Of a stretch of 26,846 bases of DNA, positions 7,644 to 15,585 are shown one piece after another. Source of the DNA: JBBRUG01 sp038247995. GTDB lineage: Bacteria; Chloroflexota; Chloroflexia; Chloroflexales; Chloroflexaceae. The notes beneath the pieces were generated by a model. The model was not told the DNA's origin. It searched no databases and worked only from the letters and a program-made list of their open reading frames with translations. Location of the stretch: the NCBI GenBank assembly GCA_038247995.1, contig JBBRUG010000035.1, positions 1-26,846 of the forward strand, read 5' to 3'. The stretch's first letter is position 1. Every line of letters begins with the position of its first letter. A program made the position numbers and the translations under genes.

Positions 7644-10600
7644 ATGCGCCAGATCATATTGCTCATCATCATTGCCAGCCTGTTGCTCGTGCCCGCGCCG
7701 GCACAAGCACAGGCGCCCGCACTGAACCTGACGGTGACGACGGACATTCCTGCCGGCCAGGCCGTGCGCCCAGGCCAGGCGGTGATCTACACGGTAACCC
7801 TGACCACGAGCGGCGGCAGTACACCGCTGGAAACGCGGATCACGAACACGTTACCTGAGGGTGTTGCGCTCGCGGGCCAACCCGAGGCGCGGGCGCAACC
7901 GGCGCAGGCCGCCACCCCGCTGGTGGTGCAGATACGTGAACAGACCATCGGCTGGCGGGGCCTGCTCAACCCGAACAGCACGCTCCAGATTCGCATTCCC
8001 ACCCGCGTTGAAACGTGTTGGGGCGGCACGCGCACCCTGCGCAACCAGGCCGGCGCACTGCGACCGAACGGCGCCACCGTGCAGTCCGGCGTGCAACTCA
8101 GCGTGCAGTGCGCCCTGGCCGACATCGATGCAATCGCGGTGCGCCAGCGGATTGTACGCAGCGGCGCCGCCGGCTGGATGCCTTATGATTCGGCGTTGCT
8201 GCCCAATCGTAGTTTCACGCTGCAAACCAGCTTCCGCAACACAGCGCCCGTGCCGGTACTGCTCGGCGTCGGCTTGCCGCGCCAGTTCAACCCAACTGAA
8301 CCACTAATCGACGTGACACAGGCCACAGTGCGCGCCCAGCGCATTCAGTATCTGGCCCTGGAGCCGGGCGCAGAAGGCCACGTCGAACATAGCTTGCGCG
8401 CCGATCCGCGCCTGTTCCGCACAGCCCAACTCACCGACGACGTAGACCTGACGCTCAGCCTGACCTACTGCCTGATCGCCGGCGGCACACAGATCTGCAA
8501 CGACAGCGCCGCCGCCGAACCGGCTGCCGCCGTCGCCGCCTGCCTGCCCGCCGATGTCGTCCAGATCCAGATTCCCTGCCCCGACCCCGAAACGCCGCCC
8601 AACGACACCGGCACGATCACGACAACGCTGCCCTTCCGCCCCAACGATCTCGGCGACGCGCCCGACAGCAGCAACCACGCCGGGGTTGCGATGGAAGCCT
8701 ACCCAGGCGTCCAGGCCAACTTCCCTACCGTGTTCAACCGGCTCCCCGGCGACGCGCCCGGCCCGCTCCATCGCCGCCCGCAACCAGTGCATCTGGGCGC
8801 GCAGGTGAGCCTGGAGGCCGAAGCCGACAGTGGCCCCGACGCGGACCCGACCAACAACCTACTGCCGCTGCAAAATCAGGCCGACAACGACCGCTACGAC
8901 GACGGCTTTAGGCGTAACAATGCGCGCTTTGAACAGTGCCGGCCCGCCGAACTACAAGTGCAAGTCACGCTACAATCGGCGGCGGTAAAGCAGGCGCTGC
9001 GTGATCGCGGCATTACCGAGCTGTACCTGAACGGCTGGGTAGACGGCAACCGCGACGGCGATTGGAACGACATCCGCGCCTGTGCGCCGAACCTACCGCC
9101 GGCCCAGGAACACTTTCTGGTCGATTTCCCGATCGCGCTCGGGCCGCTCACCCCCGGCCCCAACCGGCTGACGATCACCGCCAACGTGCCGACGCTCTGG
9201 CTCGACGATCTGGCCAACCAGCCGGCGTGGCTGCGGCTCACGTTGAGCGAAACGCCGGCGCCGAAACTGCCGCAACGCACCTACGGCGATGGGCGCGGGC
9301 CGCAGAGCGGCTATCGCCTGGGCGAAACCGAAGATTACCTGCTCCAGCCGGCGGCTCAAGCCGATCTGCGCGTCACCCAATCCGGTGCGCTGACGCGCGA
9401 ACTCCCCGCCGATGTGCGCGAAGCGATCCTGGGCGACCTGATCGGCCAGTACCGCATTACTTACACCAATGCCGGTGATCAGCCGGCGCGTAATGTGACG
9501 CTCACCCAGGTTATCGAGGCCTTCGGCGGGCGGCGCGCTGAACTGGCCTTTGTGCAGGCACCCGGACTCCCCACCGATGCCGTGCGCGTTACGGGCGACC
9601 GCCTGAACATCAGCGTGGGTGACCTGGAACCGGGCGCAACCGGCGCGGTCGTCGTCGGCTGGCGGGCGAGCGGCCCCGCAGCCGGCCTCGCCCAGAGCGC
9701 CGAGGCGTACACGGCGCGTGTTGAGGCCACCGCCACGGGTACGCCAAGCCGAACGACTCGCACCACGCTCGCCGAAGCAACAATTGCACCGAGTTTCACC
9801 TTCCGCACGGCCGGCAGCCCGGTCAGTGCGCCGCGTGGAATCACCTGCCGCAACAGCGTCGAACTGCTCGGTCAGGGCGAACCGGGTGCCGCTTTGCAGA
9901 TCGGCGTCGGCATAGGTGCGCCGGCAACGAACGCCGTTGTCGATACGAACGGGCGTTGGAGCGCCACACTGAATAATCTCGCGACTGGCCTGAACATCAT
10001 CGAGGCGCGCACTGCCGACGGGACAAGTGCCCGTGCGCCCCTGCTGGTAGACCCGAATCTGTCCTTCGATCCGCTGAGCTTGGCCTTCAGCGCCGCCGAG
10101 CAGACCTTCGGCGCCGATTGGCGCATCCGCAACGGCCAGCCGCAGGGTTGGAGCGTCGATCTGCCGCCTGGAGCAACCAGCGCAACGGTGGGCGTGAACC
10201 GCTGCGGCACAGGCGCAGCAACCATCAGCTTGAATGTGGGTGGCACGCCCATCACGTTGAGTGATAGCGACAGTGACGGGCGCTCCACCGGCATGATCAC
10301 GCTGGGCGGTGCGGCAACAAACCAGGCCGGCGAGTGGTTGCTGAACGTACGCCAGGGCGCGTTGGAGCGCAGCTACAGCGGCCGGATCGCCCAGAGCGTA
10401 CCGGGCCTGGTCAGCGCCCAGGGCAGCGGGTTGGCCCTGAGCGACGCAACCGTGACTCTCCTGCGCGAACAATCCCTGGTCGGCGCAAACAGCTCCGCCA
10501 CGCTAAACACCGCTATTGATCCGCGCACAGGTACGCCCGCCGTGCAAACCACCGCCAGCGCCGGCGCCTATCGGTTCGCGCCGCCGACCGGCGACTACCG

Positions 10601-11000
10601 GCTGCTCGTCACCCGCACCGGCTACCAGCCCTACCGCACACGCAGCATCAGTGTCGCTTCCGAGCCGATTGCGGAACCGATCCGGCTCACACCACTCGTA
10701 AGCGCCGAGCCGAATGTACGCATCAGCATCGGTGATGCCGGGTTCAGCCAGGCGCAGATCGAAGTGTCGCCGGGCGCCGTGATCGAGTGGATCAACCTCG
10801 ACATCGTTGAGCACACCGTTACCGCCGCCGACGGCACGTGGGACAGCGGCGTACTACAGCCGGGCGAGCGTTACGTGCTGCGGCTGAACCGGCCCGGCGC
10901 CTACAGCTACAGCGACGACCTGAACCCACTCAACAGTGCCACAATCACCGTTACCGCCGCCGGCCCAACGACGATCTACTTGCCGCTCGTGCGCCGCTGA
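7644..11000 (+). CDS. Secreted DUF11/GEVED protein with C-terminal cupredoxin-like fold
   Basis: 1118-aa exported protein. Residues 1-24 are a signal peptide (MRQIILLIIIASLLLVPAPA, then QAQA). A DUF11-like beta-domain covers about 27-150 (VIYTVTLTTSG...ITNTLPEGV). A GEVED-type module lies at about 333-570, with DLGDAPDSSNHAG, the acidic turn WVDGNRDGDWND and the closing GETEDYLL. A second DUF11-like domain covers 573-716, a carboxypeptidase-regulatory-like domain about 919-1019 (SAGAYRFAPPTGDYRLLVTR), and a cupredoxin-like domain about 1026-1109. In the last, H1057 (VEHTV) is the only recognisable copper ligand; Cys, His and Met of the usual C-x-x-H-x-x-M loop are replaced (YSYSDDLNPLN). The protein ends IYLPLVRR. 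AAGGT at 7631-7635 precedes the start. It probably acts on the cell surface; adhesion is an inference. Confidence 0.8.
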   Translation: MRQIILLIIIASLLLVPAPAQAQAPALNLTVTTDIPAGQAVRPGQAVIYTVTLTTSGGSTPLETRITNTLPEGVALAGQPEARAQPAQAATPLVVQIREQTIGWRGLLNPNSTLQIRIPTRVETCWGGTRTLRNQAGALRPNGATVQSGVQLSVQCALADIDAIAVRQRIVRSGAAGWMPYDSALLPNRSFTLQTSFRNTAPVPVLLGVGLPRQFNPTEPLIDVTQATVRAQRIQYLALEPGAEGHVEHSLRADPRLFRTAQLTDDVDLTLSLTYCLIAGGTQICNDSAAAEPAAAVAACLPADVVQIQIPCPDPETPPNDTGTITTTLPFRPNDLGDAPDSSNHAGVAMEAYPGVQANFPTVFNRLPGDAPGPLHRRPQPVHLGAQVSLEAEADSGPDADPTNNLLPLQNQADNDRYDDGFRRNNARFEQCRPAELQVQVTLQSAAVKQALRDRGITELYLNGWVDGNRDGDWNDIRACAPNLPPAQEHFLVDFPIALGPLTPGPNRLTITANVPTLWLDDLANQPAWLRLTLSETPAPKLPQRTYGDGRGPQSGYRLGETEDYLLQPAAQADLRVTQSGALTRELPADVREAILGDLIGQYRITYTNAGDQPARNVTLTQVIEAFGGRRAELAFVQAPGLPTDAVRVTGDRLNISVGDLEPGATGAVVVGWRASGPAAGLAQSAEAYTARVEATATGTPSRTTRTTLAEATIAPSFTFRTAGSPVSAPRGITCRNSVELLGQGEPGAALQIGVGIGAPATNAVVDTNGRWSATLNNLATGLNIIEARTADGTSARAPLLVDPNLSFDPLSLAFSAAEQTFGADWRIRNGQPQGWSVDLPPGATSATVGVNRCGTGAATISLNVGGTPITLSDSDSDGRSTGMITLGGAATNQAGEWLLNVRQGALERSYSGRIAQSVPGLVSAQGSGLALSDATVTLLREQSLVGANSSATLNTAIDPRTGTPAVQTTASAGAYRFAPPTGDYRLLVTRTGYQPYRTRSISVASEPIAEPIRLTPLVSAEPNVRISIGDAGFSQAQIEVSPGAVIEWINLDIVEHTVTAADGTWDSGVLQPGERYVLRLNRPGAYSYSDDLNPLNSATITVTAAGPTTIYLPLVRR

Positions 11001-11071
11001 TCGCTGCACACAGCTGATGTTTGGTGTGTTCTGCGGCTGGTTCCGCATCGGGATGCAATCCGAACACGACG

Positions 11072-11101
11072 CCATCGGGCGGAGCGTGCTCCGCCCGATG
11101 G
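11072..11101. repeat. Perfect 14-bp stem hairpin
   Basis: CCATCGGGCGGAGC (11072-11085) pairs exactly with 11088-11101 around a GT loop, 71 bp after the stop of the 1118-aa gene. There is no T-tract. It is followed by duplicated short units: TGCCGGTA twice around 11104-11119 and CGTAATCGG twice around 11126-11143. It is either a transcription-end structure without a U-run or a dispersed repeat. Confidence 0.65.
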
Positions 11102-11163
11102 AATGCCGGTATGCCGGTATGGTCTGCGTAATCGGCGTAATCGGCAGATCGTTTGCCCGCGTA

Positions 11164-11172
11164 TGCTACAAT
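11164..11172 (+). promoter_or_regulatory. Extended -10 promoter element for malQ
   Basis: TGCTACAAT has the form TGn-TACAAT of an extended -10 box, 45 bp ahead of the malQ start, giving a short leader. No good -35 box is seen at 17 bp, which fits an extended -10 promoter. Prediction from consensus only. Confidence 0.45.
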
Positions 11173-11216
11173 GGCGCGCAATTACTGCTCATACCAAATA
11201 GTCGCTTGAGGAACAT

Positions 11217-12731
11217 ATGCATTTTCCGCGCGCCAGCGGCATCCTACTGCACCCGACATCGTTGCCCGGCCCATGGGGTATCGGCGATCTAGGGTCGGCT
11301 GCTTATCAGTTTGTTGATTTTCTCACTGCGGCCGGCCAGCAACTCTGGCAGATCTTGCCGCTCGGCCCCACCGGCTACGGCGATTCGCCCTACCAGTGTT
11401 TCTCGGCGTTCGCCGGCAACCCGCTGTTGGTAAGCTTTGAGCCGCTGATCAACGCCGGCCTGCTCAACTATGATGAGATCGCCGCCGCCGCCCAACCATA
11501 CGGGGCAGCGCTTAACTCGAACCAGATCGACTATGGCGCGGTGATGCATTTTAAGCTGCCGCTGCTGCGCGAGAGCTTCACCCGCATGCGCGCCGGCGGC
11601 GCTCCTCAACTTGCCGAACAGTTCGCCGCCTTTTGTAGCGCAAACGCCGGCTGGCTCGACGATTATGCGCTTTTTATGGCACTCAAAGCGGCGCACGACG
11701 GGGCGAGTTGGTCGAACTGGGAGCCGGAACTGCGTACGCGCAAGGCTGCCGCACTGCGCCAGGCCAGTAAGGATCTCGCCGAACCGATTGTGCTCCAGCA
11801 GTACCTTCAGTTCCTGTTCTTCGCCCAGTGGACACCACTGAAGGCCTACGCTAACGAGCGCGGGATCACAATCATTGGCGATGCGCCGATCTTTGTCGCT
11901 TACGATAGCGCCGATGTCTGGGCCAACCCCAAGCTGTTTTTCCTCGATGCTGAAGGCTTGCCCACGGTTGTCGCCGGGGTGCCGCCAGATTATTTCAGCG
12001 CCACCGGCCAGCTTTGGGGCAACCCGCTCTATCGCTGGGATCGCATGGCCGACGCGGGGTATGCCTGGTGGATCGCCCGCCTGCGCCAGACGCTCAGCAC
12101 CGTCGATATTCTGCGTCTCGATCATTTCCGCGGCTTTGAAGCCTACTGGGAAGTGCCCGCTAGTGAGGCCACGGCGATCAACGGCCGCTGGGTGAAAGGC
12201 CCCGGCGCGGCGCTCTTCAGCGGGCTCCGCGATGCTCTGGGCGACTTACCGATTATCGCCGAAGACCTGGGCTTGATCACGCCTGAAGTAGATGCCCTGC
12301 GTGCAGCATTCGACCTGCCGGGCATGAAGGTGTTGCAGTTCGCCTTCGGCGACAACGCGACGAATATGTACCTGCCACATAACTACGAGCAGAGTACTGT
12401 CGTGTATACCGGCACCCACGACAACGATACCACAATCGGCTGGTTCCACACCGCACCGCAGCACGAGCGCGAGAATGTGCAGCGCTACCTCGGCCGCGAC
12501 GGCCGCGATATCGCCTGGGATCTGATCCGCCTGGCCCAAATGTCCGTCGCCGATATGGCCGTCTTTCCCCTGCAAGATGTCCTGCGCCTCGACGGCCACG
12601 CGCGCATGAACACGCCCGGCCGCGCCGACAGCAACTGGACTTGGCGCTACACTGCGGATCAACTCAATGATGGCCTCGCCTTCGGCCTGCGCGTGCTGAC
12701 CGTGACGTATGGGCGCTTCACTGAAGCCTGA
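11217..12731 (+). CDS. malQ: 4-alpha-glucanotransferase (amylomaltase, GH77)
   Basis: 504-aa cytoplasmic enzyme that transfers maltooligosaccharide segments between alpha-1,4-glucans, used in glycogen and maltodextrin turnover. The N-terminus starts directly with the family signature (RASGILLHPTSLPGPWGIGD), as in the short bacterial amylomaltases, and LWQILPLGPTGYGDSPYQ follows. The three catalytic carboxylates are present: nucleophile D302 in LRLDHFRGFE, acid/base E349 in IIAEDLG, and D402 in GTHDND. Length is normal for the short GH77 type. GAGGA ahead of ATG supports the start. No other glycogen gene is adjacent; it appears to be its own transcription unit behind the element at 11164-11172. 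Its stop codon is the beginning of an 8-bp tandem repeat. Confidence 0.97.
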   Translation: MHFPRASGILLHPTSLPGPWGIGDLGSAAYQFVDFLTAAGQQLWQILPLGPTGYGDSPYQCFSAFAGNPLLVSFEPLINAGLLNYDEIAAAAQPYGAALNSNQIDYGAVMHFKLPLLRESFTRMRAGGAPQLAEQFAAFCSANAGWLDDYALFMALKAAHDGASWSNWEPELRTRKAAALRQASKDLAEPIVLQQYLQFLFFAQWTPLKAYANERGITIIGDAPIFVAYDSADVWANPKLFFLDAEGLPTVVAGVPPDYFSATGQLWGNPLYRWDRMADAGYAWWIARLRQTLSTVDILRLDHFRGFEAYWEVPASEATAINGRWVKGPGAALFSGLRDALGDLPIIAEDLGLITPEVDALRAAFDLPGMKVLQFAFGDNATNMYLPHNYEQSTVVYTGTHDNDTTIGWFHTAPQHERENVQRYLGRDGRDIAWDLIRLAQMSVADMAVFPLQDVLRLDGHARMNTPGRADSNWTWRYTADQLNDGLAFGLRVLTVTYGRFTEA

Positions 12732-12818
12732 CAGTCGGACAGTCGGACAGTCGGGCAGTCGGGCAGTCGGGCAGTCGGGCAGTCGGGCAGTCGGGCAGTC
12801 GGGCAGTCGGGCAGTCCG
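12731..12818. repeat. 8-bp tandem repeat, 11 units, at malQ stop codon
   Basis: Starting from the last base of the malQ TGA there are three ACAGTCGG units, seven GCAGTCGG units and a diverged GCAGTCCG, in perfect 8-bp register. Copy number is likely to vary by slippage. The unit is not a multiple of three and lies outside coding sequence. The following 77 bp to the M24 peptidase start contain only a pyrimidine-rich stretch with repeated CTACCAC-like words. Confidence 0.9.
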
Positions 12819-12895
12819 CAGTTATCAATTCAGTGAGTTCTACCACTTTACCGCTCTACCACCCACCCGCTCAGTGCCAAGGAAAAGCTACATCG

Positions 12896-14038
12896 ATGCC
12901 CAATTACGCTGCCCGCCTGCAGAAGATATGTGCGCAGATGGAGGCGCAGGGCATCGATCTGATGTTCTTGCCGCGCTCGGCTAGCCTGGTCTACCTTACC
13001 GGCATTCCCCGCGACGAGCCGAACTACGGCAACACCGTGCATCCCGGCGAATGGGTCACTGGCGCGTGGCTCGCCCCCGGTAAGGCGCCGATCCTCACCC
13101 TGCCGCGCATGACGGCCGAGTTTCACCTGGGTGTGAACGACTTTGATGTGCGCATCTTGCCCGATACGGCCGACCCGCTGGAGTTGCTGCGCCGGGTGTT
13201 CAGCGATCTCGGCGTTCAATCGGGCGCGACAGTTGCCCTGGAAGAACGGGCCTGGGCCGAAACCGTGATCGGCATCCAGGCGGTACTCGGCACGATCGAT
13301 CTGCGCTCGGCAGCCCAACTGATTATGCCGCTGCGCATGATCAAGGACGCCGATGAGATCGCGCTTATGCGCGCGGCCGGCGTGATCACCGAGAAGGCCT
13401 ATCAGGCGACGCTGGGCCAACTCAAGCACGGCATGACCAATCTCGACCTGATCACCGAGGTGAACTACCAACTCCGGCTGCACGGCGCAACCGGCCCGTC
13501 GTTCGTCACGTCGTTCTACAACATGGGCCCGCATTACCCCTTCAACTTCCAGAACCGCGAAGAAGTGCTGCGCCTGCCGCTCAACCCGCCGGTCGCCGTC
13601 TCGTACGATTTCGGCGCGGTGCTGCACGACTACTGCTACGACTTCGGGCGCTCGGTCTTCTTCGGCGCGCCGAGTGCGGAGTATCGCCGCGCCTACGCAC
13701 TGGTGATGGAGGCGCAGGCAGTCGGGATCAAGGCGCTCTACGCGGGCAACACGGCCGCCCAGGCCGACGCTGCGGCGCGCGCCGTGATTGAGGAAGGCGG
13801 CTACGGCGCAGCATTCCGCCACCGGCTTGGCCACGCGATTGGCCTTGATGTCCACGAACGACCCTGGTTGCTCGCCGGCGACGACACAATCCTCCAGCCG
13901 GGGATGTGCTTCACTGTCGAGCCAAGCATCTTCTTACCGCATCACTTCGGCGCGCGCGTCGAGGATGTGGTGGTTGTCGGCACTAACGGCGGCGAGCCGC
14001 TGACGAGCGGGTTTCAGGAATTGTCTATTGTGGAATGA
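12896..14038 (+). CDS. M24 family metallopeptidase (Xaa-Pro aminopeptidase-like)
   Basis: 380-aa cytoplasmic dinuclear-metal peptidase of the pita-bread fold, most like Xaa-Pro aminopeptidase/prolidase, which cuts N-terminal residues ahead of proline. Residues about 1-140 form the creatinase-type N-terminal domain (YAARLQKICAQMEAQGIDLM), and the catalytic domain follows. All five metal ligands are present: D238 (SYDFG), D249 (CYDFGRS), H313 (LGHAIGLDVHERP), E342 (FTVEPS) and E356 (ARVEDVVVV). Translation could extend upstream to an ATG at 12833, but AAGGAAAA at 12879-12886 and the family N-terminus favour 12896; the extra 21 residues would be proline/threonine-rich and unconserved. Substrate preference cannot be told from sequence. 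Confidence 0.9.
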   Translation: MPNYAARLQKICAQMEAQGIDLMFLPRSASLVYLTGIPRDEPNYGNTVHPGEWVTGAWLAPGKAPILTLPRMTAEFHLGVNDFDVRILPDTADPLELLRRVFSDLGVQSGATVALEERAWAETVIGIQAVLGTIDLRSAAQLIMPLRMIKDADEIALMRAAGVITEKAYQATLGQLKHGMTNLDLITEVNYQLRLHGATGPSFVTSFYNMGPHYPFNFQNREEVLRLPLNPPVAVSYDFGAVLHDYCYDFGRSVFFGAPSAEYRRAYALVMEAQAVGIKALYAGNTAAQADAAARAVIEEGGYGAAFRHRLGHAIGLDVHERPWLLAGDDTILQPGMCFTVEPSIFLPHHFGARVEDVVVVGTNGGEPLTSGFQELSIVE

Positions 14039-14084
14039 CGCATGGGCGCTGTGCGCTGGGTGCTTCCGTGGTAGCGTCGTAGAT

Positions 14085-14090
14085 TACAAT
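14085..14090 (+). promoter_or_regulatory. Possible -10 box (TACAAT) for metallopeptidase/SBP pair
   Basis: TACAAT lies 68 bp ahead of the metallopeptidase start and is the same hexamer as the proposed malQ -10. No convincing -35 is seen. Prediction from consensus only. Confidence 0.35.
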
Positions 14091-14157
14091 ATCAGAGGCG
14101 CTGTTGTTTACACGACTGTGCCCCGATCTACCTCTGACCTACCCGGGGAACCCTGGT

Positions 14158-15585
14158 ATGCGTTTTCTCCTCTGCTTGGCCTTGTTCGGTTTCGCCCTGA
14201 CGCTGCCCGCCAACGCCGCTGCCCAAGACGCCAACTCGATCAGCATCACCGACCGCGGTACCTTCATCGTCTTCCCCGACCGGATCAGCTTCAACGCCCA
14301 GATCAGCGCCGCCGCCCCGATCACCGAGGTAGTGCTGGAGTATGGCGTTGATAAGCGCACCTGCGGCGACATGGTCGCACGGGCCTTCCCAACCTTCCGC
14401 CCCGCCAGTACAACGCTCGACGTAAACTGGACCTGGGAAATGAACCGGACCGGCTCCGAGCCGCCTGGCGCAGTGATCTGGTACCGCTGGCGGGTAACCG
14501 ACGCCAACGGTACGACGAATGTCTCGCCTGAACAGCGGGTAACCTGGCTCGACAACACCTACGGCTGGCAGCAGATCAGCCGGGGCGACCTGACGCTGCA
14601 TTGGTATGCCGGGCCGCCCGCATTCGCCGAGGAACTGCTCGCAACCACCGTGTTCGGCGTGGAACAACTGGCCGAGTTTACCGGCGTGCGCCCGCAGGCG
14701 CCAATCGATGTCTACATCTATGGCGCAAGTCAGGAGATGCGCGACGCGATCCTCTACGAGCCGAGTTGGGCCGGCGGCGTAGCCTACCCGGCCAACAACA
14801 TCACGATTATCGGCATTAGCCCTGAGTATATCGAGTGGGGCAAACGCACAATCGTTCACGAACTAACCCACCTGATTGTTGGGCAAATGACCTTCTCGTG
14901 CGGGCGCAATGTACCCACCTGGCTCGATGAGGGCATTGCGGTGTATGCCGAAGGCGGGCTTGATCCCTTCGCCGATTTGCGCTTCCGCAACGCAGTTGCC
15001 GCCAACGAACTGCTCTCCGTGCGCGCGATCAGCAACGGGTTCTCGGTGCATCCTGATCTCGCTGATCTCGCATACTCGCAGTCGTACAGCATGGTGAGCT
15101 TCCTGATCGAGAGTGGCGGCACGGCGCTATTGCTGCAACTGTTCGAAAACCTGCGTGCCGGCATGAGTGTGGAGGCCGGGATCGAGCAGGCGTACGGCTA
15201 CAACCTGGACGAGTTCGAGCGGCGCTGGCGGGCATGGCTCGGCGTACCGCCTGCTACCGCCGCTGCGGAACAGCCAACTGCGCTCCCCACCCCGATCCCG
15301 ACCTTCGCACCGATTGCCGCCGCGCCCACCGGGCCTGCCCTCGTACGCGCAACACGTGATGAACCGCTGAACGCCGCCCCAATTGAACCGACAGCCACGA
15401 TAGTTGCCGCGCCTGCCGCTCCCGAGGCGCCCGCGCCGACGATCAGCGCCGTGCCGGTGGCCGAAACCGCGCCGACCAACGATGTACGCGCCGGCTTGCG
15501 GATGTTCATTTTCGGCCTGGTACTCGTTATCGGCGTGCTGTTTGTGCTTGCCGCCGGATTAATGGTGCTCGGAGGGCGGCGATGA
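14158..15585 (+). CDS. Membrane-anchored gluzincin metallopeptidase (peptidase MA-like)
   Basis: 475-aa exported zinc peptidase. Signal peptide MRFLLCLALFGFALTLPANA, cleaved near AAA-Q; a beta-sandwich of about 110 residues follows (ISITDRGTFIVFPDRISFNA). The catalytic domain has HELTH at 234-238 and the third ligand E258 in WLDEGIAVYAEG, a gluzincin arrangement as in the peptidase MA family. A Pro/Ala/Thr-rich linker (about 360-445) leads to one transmembrane helix (about 447-471, FIFGLVLVIGVLFVLAAGLM) and a GGRR end, so the catalytic domain faces outward on a stalk. The start at 14158 places the signal peptide first and has GGGGAA at 14145-14150; an in-frame ATG at 14104 would add 18 residues ahead of the signal peptide. 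The stop overlaps the next gene by ATGA. Natural substrates are unknown. Confidence 0.85.
   Translation: MRFLLCLALFGFALTLPANAAAQDANSISITDRGTFIVFPDRISFNAQISAAAPITEVVLEYGVDKRTCGDMVARAFPTFRPASTTLDVNWTWEMNRTGSEPPGAVIWYRWRVTDANGTTNVSPEQRVTWLDNTYGWQQISRGDLTLHWYAGPPAFAEELLATTVFGVEQLAEFTGVRPQAPIDVYIYGASQEMRDAILYEPSWAGGVAYPANNITIIGISPEYIEWGKRTIVHELTHLIVGQMTFSCGRNVPTWLDEGIAVYAEGGLDPFADLRFRNAVAANELLSVRAISNGFSVHPDLADLAYSQSYSMVSFLIESGGTALLLQLFENLRAGMSVEAGIEQAYGYNLDEFERRWRAWLGVPPATAAAEQPTALPTPIPTFAPIAAAPTGPALVRATRDEPLNAAPIEPTATIVAAPAAPEAPAPTISAVPVAETAPTNDVRAGLRMFIFGLVLVIGVLFVLAAGLMVLGGRR

Noticed and set aside
9093..10472. 459-codon minus-strand open frame
   Set aside because: Antisense to the 1118-aa protein whose domains are recognisable; no ribosome site or family motif.
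12731..12818. Possible CRISPR array
   Set aside because: Units are 8 bp with no spacers, so it is a simple tandem repeat.
12833..12895. Upstream start for the M24 peptidase
   Set aside because: The 21 added residues are unconserved in character, and a ribosome site fits the ATG at 12896.
14104..14157. Upstream start for the metallopeptidase
   Set aside because: It would place 18 residues before a clear signal peptide; GGGGAA at 14145-14150 fits the ATG at 14158.
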